From positions 1 to 8,985 of the forward strand of contig CAZWUZ010000160.1 in the NCBI GenBank assembly GCA_964637655.1: a DNA stretch of 8,985 bases. Direction: 5' to 3'. This stretch comes from CAZWUZ01 sp964637655 [NCBI: uncultured bacterium]. GTDB taxonomy: Bacteria; DAOPZR01. The position numbers and the translations under genes are program-made. Below are positions 1-6,495 of this stretch, in pieces (positions within the stretch are counted from its first letter, which is position 1; each line of letters opens with the position of its first letter). Below the pieces are notes generated by a model. That model searched no databases and was not told where the DNA came from. It saw nothing but the letters and a program-made list of their open reading frames with translations.

Positions 1-1
1 C

Positions 2-781
2 GGGCAGATCACCTCGCTCGCCATCATCAAGGGGGTTTTCATCCCCTCGGTCATCAACCTGCTCATCCCGCTTGTCGTCTGCAGTCATGCGCTGCGCGGC
101 AAAACCATCGTCGCGCCGGATTTTGTCGAACGCCGTCGCGTCATCAATGCCACGCCGTATGAAAAGAACCTGATGTTCTTCCTCGGGGTGGCCGCGCTGA
201 TCTCCGTCCCGGTGTTCAAGGCCGTCACCCACCTGCCGCCGTTCATGGGCATTCTCTTTGCCCTCGGCCTGCTCTGGCTGGTCGGTGAACTGATCCACCG
301 CGCCAAAGATGACGACGACAAGGAGCACCTGACCCTGGTGCACGCACTGACCCGCATCGACATGGGCTCCATCGTCTTTTTCATCGGCATCCTGCTCGCC
401 GTCGCCACGCTCGAACATACCCACATCCTTTCCGCGCTGGCCGCGTGGCTGACCGCGACCATCGGGCGGCTCGACCTTATCGTCATGGTCATCGGCATCA
501 TCAGCGCCATCGTCGACAACGTGCCGCTGGTCGCCGCCTCCATGGGGATGTATGACCTTGCCACCTACGCCCCCGACAGTTTCCTCTGGGAATTCCTCGC
601 CTACTGCGCGGGGACGGGCGGGTCGCTGCTGATCATCGGCTCTGCCGCCGGGGTGGCGGCCATGGGGCTCGAAAAGATCAATTTCTTCTGGTATGTGCGC
701 AAGATCAGCGGCTTTGCGCTGCTCGGCTACTTCGCCGGCGCCATCGCCTACATTATCCAGTACACGCTGCTCCACTCCTGA
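2..781 (+). CDS. nhaD: NhaD-type Na+/H+ antiporter, C-terminal part (5' end outside window)
   Basis: The reading frame is open from the first bases of the window, so the N-terminal part of the gene lies upstream; 259 residues remain. The product is a polytopic inner-membrane protein with several long hydrophobic stretches. Family-typical NhaD segments are visible: a GQIT-like start followed by a hydrophobic helix, the motif DNVPLVAASMGMYDL (from base 515), and YCAGTGGS followed by IIGSAAGVAAMG near the C-terminus. The NhaD branch of the ion transporter superfamily exchanges Na+ (or Li+) for H+ and supports salt and pH homeostasis. The DNVP motif in a re-entrant or transmembrane segment is known to be conserved in this family. 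The gene ends in TGA at 779-781, and a glycosyltransferase starts 15 bp later on the same strand, so co-transcription is possible although no functional link is obvious. Family assignment is confident; ion specificity is inferred. Confidence 0.9.
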   Translation, partial: GQITSLAIIKGVFIPSVINLLIPLVVCSHALRGKTIVAPDFVERRRVINATPYEKNLMFFLGVAALISVPVFKAVTHLPPFMGILFALGLLWLVGELIHRAKDDDDKEHLTLVHALTRIDMGSIVFFIGILLAVATLEHTHILSALAAWLTATIGRLDLIVMVIGIISAIVDNVPLVAASMGMYDLATYAPDSFLWEFLAYCAGTGGSLLIIGSAAGVAAMGLEKINFFWYVRKISGFALLGYFAGAIAYIIQYTLLHS

Positions 782-796
782 CCGGGCGGGACGGGC

Positions 797-2257
797 ATGG
801 CTGAACGCGCGGCCCCTGTCACCGGGACCCGGCATGGGACGGCGGTCGCCCTCCTCTTCGCCATCGCCCTCATCCTGCGCCTCGCCTACCTGCCGCTCGT
901 TGTGCACCTGCCGTTCAACGACATGGCCGACTACCTCGATTTCGGCGCATCCCTCGCCCGCGGCGAAGGGCTGGGCGACGACTACCACTACCCGCTCTAC
1001 GGCTATTTCCTTGCCGGGTTTATCCGCCTCTATCCCGCTGACCCGCAAATCGCCATCCGCGTCGTGCAGGCGGTCATCGGCGCCGGCATACCGGTGGCCA
1101 TTGCCGCCATCGCCACGCACCTGTTTTCACGTCGCGCCGGGCTGCTCGCCGGCGGCATCGCCGCGCTCTACCCCGACTGCATCATGTACTGCGCGCTCGA
1201 GACGCCCGAAACCGTTTACCTCTTTCTGCTGACCGCGTTCTTTGTGTTCGCTGTGCCGCTGGTCGAGGGGGACAGGCGCTGGCGCACCGTTGTGCCGGCC
1301 GGCATCCTGCTCGGCCTGCTGCCGCTCGCCAAGTCGCTCACCGTGCCGCTCTTCGCGCTCGTGCCGCTGCTCGTCCTGCTGCGCCGCGACCGTCACACCC
1401 TGCTCTGGCCTCTCGCCGTGCTCCTCACGCTCGCCCTGCTCCTTGCCGCACCCTACTGGTACCGCAACCATCGCGTCTATGGCGGGCTCAATCTCACCTC
1501 CCCCTTCTTCGGCACCCTGCTCTACAAGGGGAATCATCCGGGCACCAACTACGAGTCGAACTACCCGGAACTCACCCCCGCGCTGCGCTGCTACGCCGAG
1601 GTCAAGCCGGTGTATGATGCCCTCGCTTTGCGGCTGCCGCGGCGGGTCCACCCCGTCAACCACGGCACGGTCAGTGCCTACCTGCTGCGCGAGGCGCAGG
1701 CGGATATCGCCGCGGCACCCGGCACCTTCCTGTACAATACCGCCGCCAAGATCGGACTTTTCTTTTTCCGCAACCGCGACTGGTTCCTCTACACCGTCCC
1801 GCATTTCGGGTTTGCCCGCGGCCCCTTCTACGACACCCTCGTCTACGGTCTGCTCCTCTTCGCGGTTGCCGGTTATGTGCGCGTGCGCCGCCGCCCGGGT
1901 GCCTGGCTCATCATCGGCTTCGTTGCCGCCACCGCGCTCGCCGTGGGCATCACCGTCTACCTCACCCGCTACCGCCTCCCGATCATCCCGTTTGCCATCG
2001 CTGGTGCCGCCGGTGCCTGCCTGCACTATCCGCGCGCCGCGCGTGCCGCCGGTCTTACGCTGCTGCTGCTCGCACTGCTCACCCTCGCGCAGTACCGCGG
2101 GCTGGACGACGAGCGCGTGACGCTGGCAAAGTTCTTTGTCATTCTCGGGGAACGCAAGAGCGCGGAACGTTATCTTGACACGGTCACCACCCCGGCTGCC
2201 GTGGCGGAGCGTACACGCCTGCGCGCCCTCTTCGCCGCGCATAACGTGCCGTTCTGA
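797..2257 (+). CDS. GT-C membrane glycosyltransferase (ArnT / PMT-2 / GT39-like)
   Basis: The 486-residue polytopic protein has the layout of GT-C enzymes that move a sugar from a polyprenyl-phosphate donor to a lipid, glycan or protein outside the inner membrane. A first transmembrane helix (about 16-34) is followed by the loop FNDMADYLDFG (40-50), whose acidic residues match the catalytic Asp position of the family. The segment ALETPETVYLFLL (133-145) resembles the family's TE-x-L/F helix. WYRNHRVYGG (221-230) and LLYKGNHPGTNY (241-252) match the RN-x-R-V-x-G ... GNNP region typical of ArnT-like proteins. RYRLPIIPFA (391-400) matches the usual C-terminal RYRLP motif. A soluble tail of about 55 residues follows the last helix. 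ATG at 797 lies 15 bp after the antiporter stop; upstream GGGCGGGAC is a weak ribosome site. Donor and acceptor cannot be read from the sequence. Confidence 0.85.
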   Translation: MAERAAPVTGTRHGTAVALLFAIALILRLAYLPLVVHLPFNDMADYLDFGASLARGEGLGDDYHYPLYGYFLAGFIRLYPADPQIAIRVVQAVIGAGIPVAIAAIATHLFSRRAGLLAGGIAALYPDCIMYCALETPETVYLFLLTAFFVFAVPLVEGDRRWRTVVPAGILLGLLPLAKSLTVPLFALVPLLVLLRRDRHTLLWPLAVLLTLALLLAAPYWYRNHRVYGGLNLTSPFFGTLLYKGNHPGTNYESNYPELTPALRCYAEVKPVYDALALRLPRRVHPVNHGTVSAYLLREAQADIAAAPGTFLYNTAAKIGLFFFRNRDWFLYTVPHFGFARGPFYDTLVYGLLLFAVAGYVRVRRRPGAWLIIGFVAATALAVGITVYLTRYRLPIIPFAIAGAAGACLHYPRAARAAGLTLLLLALLTLAQYRGLDDERVTLAKFFVILGERKSAERYLDTVTTPAAVAERTRLRALFAAHNVPF

Positions 2258-2261
2258 AAAA

Positions 2262-2579
2262 TCAGTTGTCGATACGGATAATGGCGTAATACCCGGTGGT
2301 CAGCCCGAGGAAGGTCATCGGCTGCCGTGCAACAAGGTGCCCGCCGTCCAGCACCGGATTGTCATCACGCAACCGTCCGTGGGCTGCGACAAACCGGTAG
2401 CGTGCCGGCTGTGCTGCCGGGCGGAACATCATGGTGAACCTGATGCCGATGCCCAAACGCGTTTCGCGCGTGAAGGATGCCAGTTCTTCGTTGCGCGCCG
2501 TTGCCTCGTCCAGCATCGCCTCGCCCACCTCCTGCGCGTGGCGCGGGGTGCGGTACGTGCGCGTGGCGGTGCGCGTCAC
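2262..2579 (-). CDS. Unknown 105-residue protein translationally coupled to the aldolase
   Basis: I do not recognise this family. The GTG start (2579-2577) overlaps the aldolase TGA (2578-2576) in the string GTGTGA, which suggests translational coupling. The N-terminal 35 residues are basic and polar, possibly helical. The remainder alternates hydrophobic and polar residues in a beta-rich pattern (RFTMMFRP, RYRFVAAHGRL, ending GYYAIIRIDN). No signal peptide or membrane helix is visible, so it is probably cytoplasmic. A second possible start is ATG at 2516, which has AGGAGG about 11 nt upstream and would give 84 residues. The gene ends 4 bp from the stop of the converging glycosyltransferase gene, leaving no room for a separate terminator. 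Its position suggests a job linked to the aldolase, but that is inference only. Confidence 0.6.
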   Translation of the reverse strand: MTRTATRTYRTPRHAQEVGEAMLDEATARNEELASFTRETRLGIGIRFTMMFRPAAQPARYRFVAAHGRLRDDNPVLDGGHLVARQPMTFLGLTTGYYAIIRIDN

Positions 2580-3196
2580 ACCTTTTTCATGCGGTCAACA
2601 AAATGCAGCAGCTCCGCCCGCACACTCGCGCTCTGATACTGCAGCGGCAGGTCCGCACCCCGCGCGGTCACGATGGCCCGCGCGAGAAACTCGAAGGCGA
2701 TGGTCTTGAGCAGCGCGTCGTTGAGGTCCTTGCCGATCGCGGTCAGTCCGTGGCTGCCCATGATCACCACGTCATGCTTCGCCGCCGCCTCGCCTGTCAG
2801 TTTCGCCAGTTCGGGCGATCCGGGATGCGCGTAGCCGATGCGCCCGATGCTCTTGAGGTAGTACATCGTCTCAGGCACCAGGTTGATGTTCAGTTCCTCG
2901 TTGCTGCAGGCCAGCAGCGTCGCGTAGTGCGGCTGGCTGTGGAAGACCGCACCCGTCGCGGGGCGCGCCGCGTAGCAGTTCAGGTGCAGTTGCGTTTCCA
3001 TCGAGCAGCCCGCCGGCGGCTGCGACGCGCAGCGGAACGAGATGATGTCGTCGGGGCGCAGAAACCCGAGATAACTCCCGCTGGTGGTGATATGCACCAT
3101 GTTGTCGGGTGTGCGCGCGCTCAGGTTGCCGCTCGCCCCCGCCAGCAGTCCGTGCTCGAACGCGATGCGCCCGCAGCGGATGATTTCCTCTTTCAT
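2576..3196 (-). CDS. Class II aldolase/adducin-fold protein with an altered metal site
   Basis: The 206-residue protein has the length and motif order of the class II aldolase/adducin family (L-fuculose-1-phosphate aldolase, L-ribulose-5-phosphate 4-epimerase, MtnB). Visible motifs are ASGNLSAR (21-28), ITTSGSYLG (36-44), LRPDDI (46-51), METQLHLNCY (66-75), FHSQPHYAT (85-93) and GSHGLTA (147-153). Known members bind zinc through an H-x-H pair and a later His, with a catalytic Glu about 20 residues before the pair. Here E67, H86 and H149 are present, but the second His of the pair is Q88; H90 two residues later could substitute. The ATG is supported by GAGGAG six nucleotides upstream, a site that overlaps the TGA of the glyoxalase-like gene. 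The protein may act on a phosphorylated sugar or small aldehyde, but lyase, epimerase or dehydratase activity cannot be told apart here. Confidence 0.85.
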   Translation of the reverse strand: MKEEIIRCGRIAFEHGLLAGASGNLSARTPDNMVHITTSGSYLGFLRPDDIISFRCASQPPAGCSMETQLHLNCYAARPATGAVFHSQPHYATLLACSNEELNINLVPETMYYLKSIGRIGYAHPGSPELAKLTGEAAAKHDVVIMGSHGLTAIGKDLNDALLKTIAFEFLARAIVTARGADLPLQYQSASVRAELLHFVDRMKKV

Positions 3197-3202
3197 GCAG
3201 TG

Positions 3203-3208
3203 CTCCTC
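3203..3208 (-). promoter_or_regulatory. Ribosome binding site of the aldolase gene, overlapping the upstream stop
   Basis: On the minus strand the sequence reads TGAGGAG-CACTGC-ATG. GAGGAG sits six nucleotides before the aldolase ATG and shares bases with the stop codon of the glyoxalase-like gene. This fixes the aldolase start and supports translation of the two genes from one message. Confidence 0.8.
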
Positions 3209-3578
3209 ACTGTTTCACCGGCAGCACTTCAACCCAGTAGCCGTCCGGATCCTCGATGAAATAGATGCCCATTTGTTCGTTCTCGTAGCAGATGCAGCCC
3301 ATGGCCCGGTGCTGCGCCTGCGCCGCGGCGAAATCATCGGTGCGCAGCGCGAGATGGAACTCGTTATCCCCGAGATTGTAGGGCTCCGTGCGGTCGCGCA
3401 GCCAGGTCAGTTCCAGCGTGTGCGACGTGGTCCCGTCACCGAGATAGACGATGATAAACCGCCCGTCGTCGGGTGTAATGCGCCGCACCTCGCGCAGCCC
3501 CAGCGCCTCCGCGTAAAACGTCATGCTCTTTTTCAGGTCGCGCACATTGATGTTGTTGTGACAGAACGTGAATTGCAC
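3207..3578 (-). CDS. Glyoxalase I-like (VOC superfamily) metal enzyme
   Basis: The 123-residue protein aligns along its whole length with small bacterial glyoxalase I proteins such as E. coli GloA. It has two beta-alpha-beta-beta-beta halves: CHNNINVRDLKKSMTFY at 6-22, then LELTW at 55-59, FHLALRTDD at 74-82 and FIEDPDGYWVEVL at 107-119. All four metal-ligand positions of GloA are present, as H7, E56, H75 and E117. Glyoxalase I converts the hemithioacetal of methylglyoxal and a thiol to the S-lactoyl thioester in the cytoplasm. Other VOC enzymes use the same fold for epimerase or dioxygenase reactions, so the exact substrate is not certain. The GTG start has GGAGG (3584-3588) five nucleotides upstream. 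It lies 21 bp after LamG protein A and 10 bp before the aldolase gene, in one apparent operon. Confidence 0.85.
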   Translation of the reverse strand: MQFTFCHNNINVRDLKKSMTFYAEALGLREVRRITPDDGRFIIVYLGDGTTSHTLELTWLRDRTEPYNLGDNEFHLALRTDDFAAAQAQHRAMGCICYENEQMGIYFIEDPDGYWVEVLPVKQ

Positions 3579-3583
3579 AATAG

Positions 3584-3588
3584 CCTCC
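3584..3588 (-). promoter_or_regulatory. Ribosome binding site that decides the GTG start of the glyoxalase-like gene
   Basis: GGAGG lies five nucleotides upstream of GTG at 3578 on the minus strand. No ATG occurs near this position, and the protein begins with the family-typical strand carrying H7, so the GTG start is well supported. Confidence 0.75.
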
Positions 3589-3599
3589 GCGCAGCCGCT

Positions 3600-3689
3600 T
3601 CAGGGCTGCAGGATGTCCGCCAGCGGTACGCCCGACTGCGCGACTCCCGCCACCTCGGCATCCGTCAGTTGCCGGTTGAACACCGCAAA
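3600..3689. repeat. Exact 90-bp direct repeat, copy 1 (C-terminal end of LamG gene A)
   Basis: Identical to 4571-4660 (offset 971). It covers the last 29 codons and the stop of the gene. A few single-base differences follow, then divergence. Sequence outside the stop codon is not shared. Confidence 0.9.
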
Positions 3690-4505
3690 GTCGTCGGCGT
3701 AGATGCCGTCGCTGTTCCACTTCCAGGCCCCGCCCGCACCCGGATTCTGCATGGCCCCGGGACAACTCCCCAACTGCAGTATGTCATCCGTGGTGGCCGG
3801 GTTGCTGCGGTCCGGGTTGCTGAGATTACCGCTGGTGATACTGCTGTCGCACAGCACCGGCACACCGTCAAGATACGTGAAGAAACCTGCCGGCCCCCAG
3901 GCCTGGGCCAGATGATAGAAACGCCCCGCCTGCATGCTCTGATTGAGAGTCGAGGAGACCGCGCTGCGGTCCGGCCTCAGAAAATGCATGCACAGTTTGT
4001 ACTGATGGGTGGGGTAGTAAAACGCGCTCGGATAGTGCCGGCCGTAGGCCCAGATAAATGAGCGGTCCTGCTGATTGTCGATGCGCACCCAGGCCATCAC
4101 CGTCGCTTCGCGCAGGAACGCCGCTCCCGGCATCGCATAGGTGAGCGGCGCGTCAATGTAGAGCCGCCGCGCTTCGCCGAACTGACCGGGTATCAGTTCC
4201 ACCGGTCGGGACGAGGTGGTGCCGTTATCCTGCACGGTCCCCGCATCGAACGGCTCGAACACATACAGGTCTGCGCTTTGCAGGGTGGTGGGCGGCGCTG
4301 CCGCTTGTGCCGTCTGCGGCTGCGCATACTGACGGCGAACGAAACGTGCCGGATCATTCTGCTGCAGGCGCCCGCTGCCGAGATACCATACCGCCCCGCC
4401 CACCGTGAACAGGCCGACAATCAGCAGCACCCCGATGATAATGCCGATGGTCAGGAGCTGCCACTTCGTCATCCCCGTTCCGCCCTCGCCATCCTTGTTT
4501 TCCAT
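3600..4505 (-). CDS. LamG-domain single-pass membrane protein A (tandem paralogue)
   Basis: The 301-residue protein has a short polar N-terminus, one Gly-rich membrane helix (about 17-42), a Gln/Ala/Pro-rich linker (about 48-77) and a concanavalin A-like LamG domain (about 78-290). LamG hallmarks are EATVMAWVRID (133-143), the strand FYHLAQAWG (196-204), FTYLDGVP (209-216, matching the usual YVDG turn) and DDFAVFNRQLTDAEV (271-285, matching the terminal D-D-v-x-i-y-n-R-x-L-s-x-x-E pattern). No cleavable signal peptide is evident; the helix looks like a signal anchor with the LamG domain outside the cytoplasm. LamG domains often bind glycans or proteins, but no ligand can be named. ATG at 4505 has AAGGGGG about six nucleotides upstream. 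The ends are almost identical to the neighbouring LamG gene, while the centre differs strongly. Confidence 0.8.
   Translation of the reverse strand: MENKDGEGGTGMTKWQLLTIGIIIGVLLIVGLFTVGGAVWYLGSGRLQQNDPARFVRRQYAQPQTAQAAAPPTTLQSADLYVFEPFDAGTVQDNGTTSSRPVELIPGQFGEARRLYIDAPLTYAMPGAAFLREATVMAWVRIDNQQDRSFIWAYGRHYPSAFYYPTHQYKLCMHFLRPDRSAVSSTLNQSMQAGRFYHLAQAWGPAGFFTYLDGVPVLCDSSITSGNLSNPDRSNPATTDDILQLGSCPGAMQNPGAGGAWKWNSDGIYADDFAVFNRQLTDAEVAGVAQSGVPLADILQP
4161..4406. repeat. Exact 246-bp direct repeat, copy 1 (N-terminal part of LamG gene A)
   Basis: Read base by base, this block is identical to 5120-5365 (constant offset 959). Similarity continues with only a few mismatches to about 4466/5425. It encodes most of the membrane helix, the linker and the first strands of the LamG domain. 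Identity includes all silent codon positions. Confidence 0.9.
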
Positions 4506-4570
4506 CGCTCGCCCCCTTGCGTTATGCTGTTATGCCGACACTCACATCGGGCTTGGCGTTCCGCGTCGGG

Positions 4571-4660
4571 TCAGGGCTGCAGGATGTCCGCCAGCGGTAC
4601 GCCCGACTGCGCGACTCCCGCCACCTCGGCATCCGTCAGTTGCCGGTTGAACACCGCAAA
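4571..4660. repeat. Exact 90-bp direct repeat, copy 2 (C-terminal end of LamG gene B)
   Basis: This is the partner of 3600-3689. Together with the 246-bp block it frames a diverged central region of about 460-470 bp in each gene. Confidence 0.9.
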
Positions 4661-5464
4661 ATCGTCGACGTAAATGCCATCCTGGTTCAGTTTGAAGCCC
4701 GGGCCGCTTTCATTGCCACTGGTTCCGGGATAGCCGCCAAGGTACAGGACATTGTCCTGGGCGATGGCCGATTGCAGGTTTTGCATGTTGCCGCGGTTTC
4801 CGGCTTCGTTCATTCCCGGAATCCCGTCGAGGTAAGTACAGAACCCGTTCTGGCCCCATGACTGCGTCAGGTGATAATAGCGCCCTGGCTGCAGTGCCGG
4901 AGCCAGGGTGGCGGAGAAAACCGATGCATTGAACCTGAGAAAATGCATGCACAGTTTGTATTGATGATCGGGATAATAGAACGCACTCGGATAGGAACGG
5001 CTGTAGCACCAGAAGAACGTGCGGTCGCGCGGATTGTCCACACGTACCCAGCCCATCACTGTCGCCTCACGCAAAAATGCGGTGCCCGGCACGTTATAGA
5101 GCAGCGGTGCATCGACAAAGAGCCGCCGCGCTTCGCCGAACTGACCGGGTATCAGTTCCACCGGTCGGGACGAGGTGGTGCCGTTATCCTGCACGGTCCC
5201 CGCATCGAACGGCTCGAACACATACAGGTCTGCGCTTTGCAGGGTGGTGGGCGGCGCTGCCGCTTGTGCCGTCTGCGGCTGCGCATACTGACGGCGAACG
5301 AAACGTGCCGGATCATTCTGCTGCAGGCGCCCGCTGCCGAGATACCATACCGCCCCGCCCACCGTAAACAGGCCGACAATCAGCAGCACCCCGATGATAA
5401 TGCCGATAGTCACGAGTTGCCACTTGCTCAGCCCTGCCGTGCTCTTGCTCTCCCCGTTATCCAC
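4571..5464 (-). CDS. LamG-domain single-pass membrane protein B (tandem paralogue)
   Basis: This 297-residue paralogue of the downstream gene has the same order: polar tail, membrane helix 17-42, Gln/Ala-rich linker and LamG domain. Matching LamG segments include EATVMGWVRVD, YYHLTQSWG, CTYLDGIP and DDFAVFNRQLTDAEV. I set the start at GTG 5464 rather than the longer GTG at 5470. GGAGGT (5471-5476) touches the 5470 codon but sits six nucleotides from 5464, and from 5464 the N-terminus (MDNGESKSTAGLSKWQ) aligns residue for residue with protein A (MENKDGEGGTGMTKWQ). The central domain is four residues shorter than in A and has many replacements, including the loop around 215-265. The gene is followed 65 bp later by protein A. 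The 106 bp upstream may hold its own promoter, but I see no convincing -35/-10 pair there. Confidence 0.8.
   Translation of the reverse strand: MDNGESKSTAGLSKWQLVTIGIIIGVLLIVGLFTVGGAVWYLGSGRLQQNDPARFVRRQYAQPQTAQAAAPPTTLQSADLYVFEPFDAGTVQDNGTTSSRPVELIPGQFGEARRLFVDAPLLYNVPGTAFLREATVMGWVRVDNPRDRTFFWCYSRSYPSAFYYPDHQYKLCMHFLRFNASVFSATLAPALQPGRYYHLTQSWGQNGFCTYLDGIPGMNEAGNRGNMQNLQSAIAQDNVLYLGGYPGTSGNESGPGFKLNQDGIYVDDFAVFNRQLTDAEVAGVAQSGVPLADILQP
5120..5365. repeat. Exact 246-bp direct repeat, copy 2 (N-terminal part of LamG gene B)
   Basis: This is the partner of 4161-4406. The block ends abruptly on the domain side: beyond base 5120 towards lower coordinates the two genes diverge in both silent and amino-acid-changing positions. 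Confidence 0.9.
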
Positions 5465-5470
5465 CGTCAC

Positions 5471-5476
5471 ACCTCC
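5471..5476 (-). promoter_or_regulatory. Ribosome binding site that decides the start of LamG protein B
   Basis: GGAGGT on the minus strand is followed by GTGACG and then GTG at 5464. Spacing of six nucleotides favours 5464 over the GTG at 5470, which would leave no spacer. Alignment with paralogue A agrees with this choice. Confidence 0.75.
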
Positions 5477-5571
5477 ATGGTCGTCTGGTCTCCGCCCCTT
5501 GATATAGACGCACCAGGCGCGCTAAGGTTACCATATTCTGCTGTTTGGCGGGCATACTGCGCTTCCCCCGC

Positions 5572-6468
5572 TCAGGATGCCGCCTGCAGCACTGCCCGGG
5601 CAGCCGCGGTCACGAACGGATTGGCCTGCCGCCGGCCCGTTGGTCCCCAGTCGATCCACGTGCCGCCGGTCGTAATCGTCGGCGCCGGCCGCCACAGCCG
5701 CCGCTCGAGCGGGAAACCCCCGTCAGGCAGCCGCTTCCCCGCAAGCAGGTCAAGCGCCTCAGCACAGCGCGGGTCATGCAGATAGCCCCCCTCGTGCAGC
5801 ACCGTCAGCGCGAACAGCAGGTTGTAGTGATAGAAATGCGGGTAGTGAATGAGCGCGAACCGCGGGTCGATCAGCCGCCCGGTGCGCCGGCGCCAGAGCA
5901 GGCGCCGCGACAGCAGCACCTCCGCCGCCCGGTCCGCCGCCTCCTTCGCCCGCCGGTCCTTGTTCACTGTCGCCCAGAGCGCCAGCGCCCGCAGCGGAAT
6001 CACCGTCTCATGCAGCGACGAGTGGCGCGCCCCGGGCCGCTTGTCGCAGTTCCAGCCGCCGTCAGGCCACTGCCAGCGGATAAGCCGGTCGACCAGCTCC
6101 GCCGTGCGCCCGTCCTCGAGCCCGAGTTTCAGCGAATACCAGACCGCATACCCTTCCTGCCCGGCGCAGCGGCGGAAACGTTCCTCCTGCCCGGGAATGA
6201 GCAGCGAGCGTGGCGGCCGCAGGTGGCGCGCGTCGAACAGGTAGGTATAGAACTGGTCGCGCAGCGGCAGCAGTTTCCGGTCGCCCGGCGGATGCCCGAG
6301 TTCCGCGAGCTGGTACAGCGTCCAGTGCGGGCCCATCCACTTCTGGTACGGGTTGGTCTGCCCGCGCTGCGGTGCCGTGATGATCGGGCCGCGCCGTGCC
6401 ACGGCCGCAAGTTCCCGGCAGCGCTGTTGCCGCAAGCGCTGCGCCGTCTCCATCGCCTGTCCCTTCAT
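5572..6468 (-). CDS. Squalene-cyclase/prenyltransferase-repeat (alpha/alpha toroid) protein
   Basis: The 298-residue soluble protein carries repeats typical of the terpenoid cyclase / protein prenyltransferase alpha-alpha barrel: RWQWPDGGWNCDKRP (131-145) and KRLPDGGFPLE (245-255) match the QW / DGG-W/F repeat. Other conspicuous segments are KWMGPHWTLYQLAELG (43-58), RHSSLHETVIPLRAL (148-162) and HYPHFYHYNLLFALTVL (208-224). At about 300 residues it is half the length of squalene-hopene cyclase, and I see no DxDD proton-donor motif, so cyclase activity is unlikely. Similar short toroid proteins exist in other bacteria without a settled function as far as I know. ATG at 6468 has AGAGG seven nucleotides upstream; ATG at 6453 is an alternative. 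It follows the small membrane protein gene by 27 bp and is probably last in that operon. The conserved His and Trp residues suggest ligand or lipid binding, which is inference. Confidence 0.75.
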   Translation of the reverse strand: MKGQAMETAQRLRQQRCRELAAVARRGPIITAPQRGQTNPYQKWMGPHWTLYQLAELGHPPGDRKLLPLRDQFYTYLFDARHLRPPRSLLIPGQEERFRRCAGQEGYAVWYSLKLGLEDGRTAELVDRLIRWQWPDGGWNCDKRPGARHSSLHETVIPLRALALWATVNKDRRAKEAADRAAEVLLSRRLLWRRRTGRLIDPRFALIHYPHFYHYNLLFALTVLHEGGYLHDPRCAEALDLLAGKRLPDGGFPLERRLWRPAPTITTGGTWIDWGPTGRRQANPFVTAAARAVLQAAS

Positions 6469-6495
6469 GTTTTCGCCTCTCTGACACCCGTCTGC

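Noticed and set aside
1127-2242. Long minus-strand open frame of 371 codons opposite the glycosyltransferase
   Set aside because: Composition is rich in Glu, Gly, Arg and Gln without recognisable motifs, as expected for the antisense shadow of a GC-rich gene, while the plus-strand frame carries clear GT-C motifs.
2477-4061. Plus-strand open frames opposite the aldolase, glyoxalase and LamG A genes
   Set aside because: They lack family motifs and ribosome sites, whereas the minus strand here encodes recognised domains with well-spaced ribosome sites.
4506-4570. Possible terminator or promoter between the two LamG genes (short CCGA/TCGG stem, tandem GTTATGC repeat)
   Set aside because: The stem has only four or five pairs and no T-run, and the -10-like CATAAC strings have no matching -35 at proper spacing.
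3600-5464. Diversity-generating retroelement target
   Set aside because: There is no reverse transcriptase or template repeat in the window, differences are not limited to adenine positions, and the C-terminal ends are identical rather than variable.
5541-5571. GCGGG ... CCCGC inverted pair downstream of the toroid protein gene
   Set aside because: Five pairs with a loop over ten bases and no T-run do not make a credible intrinsic terminator.
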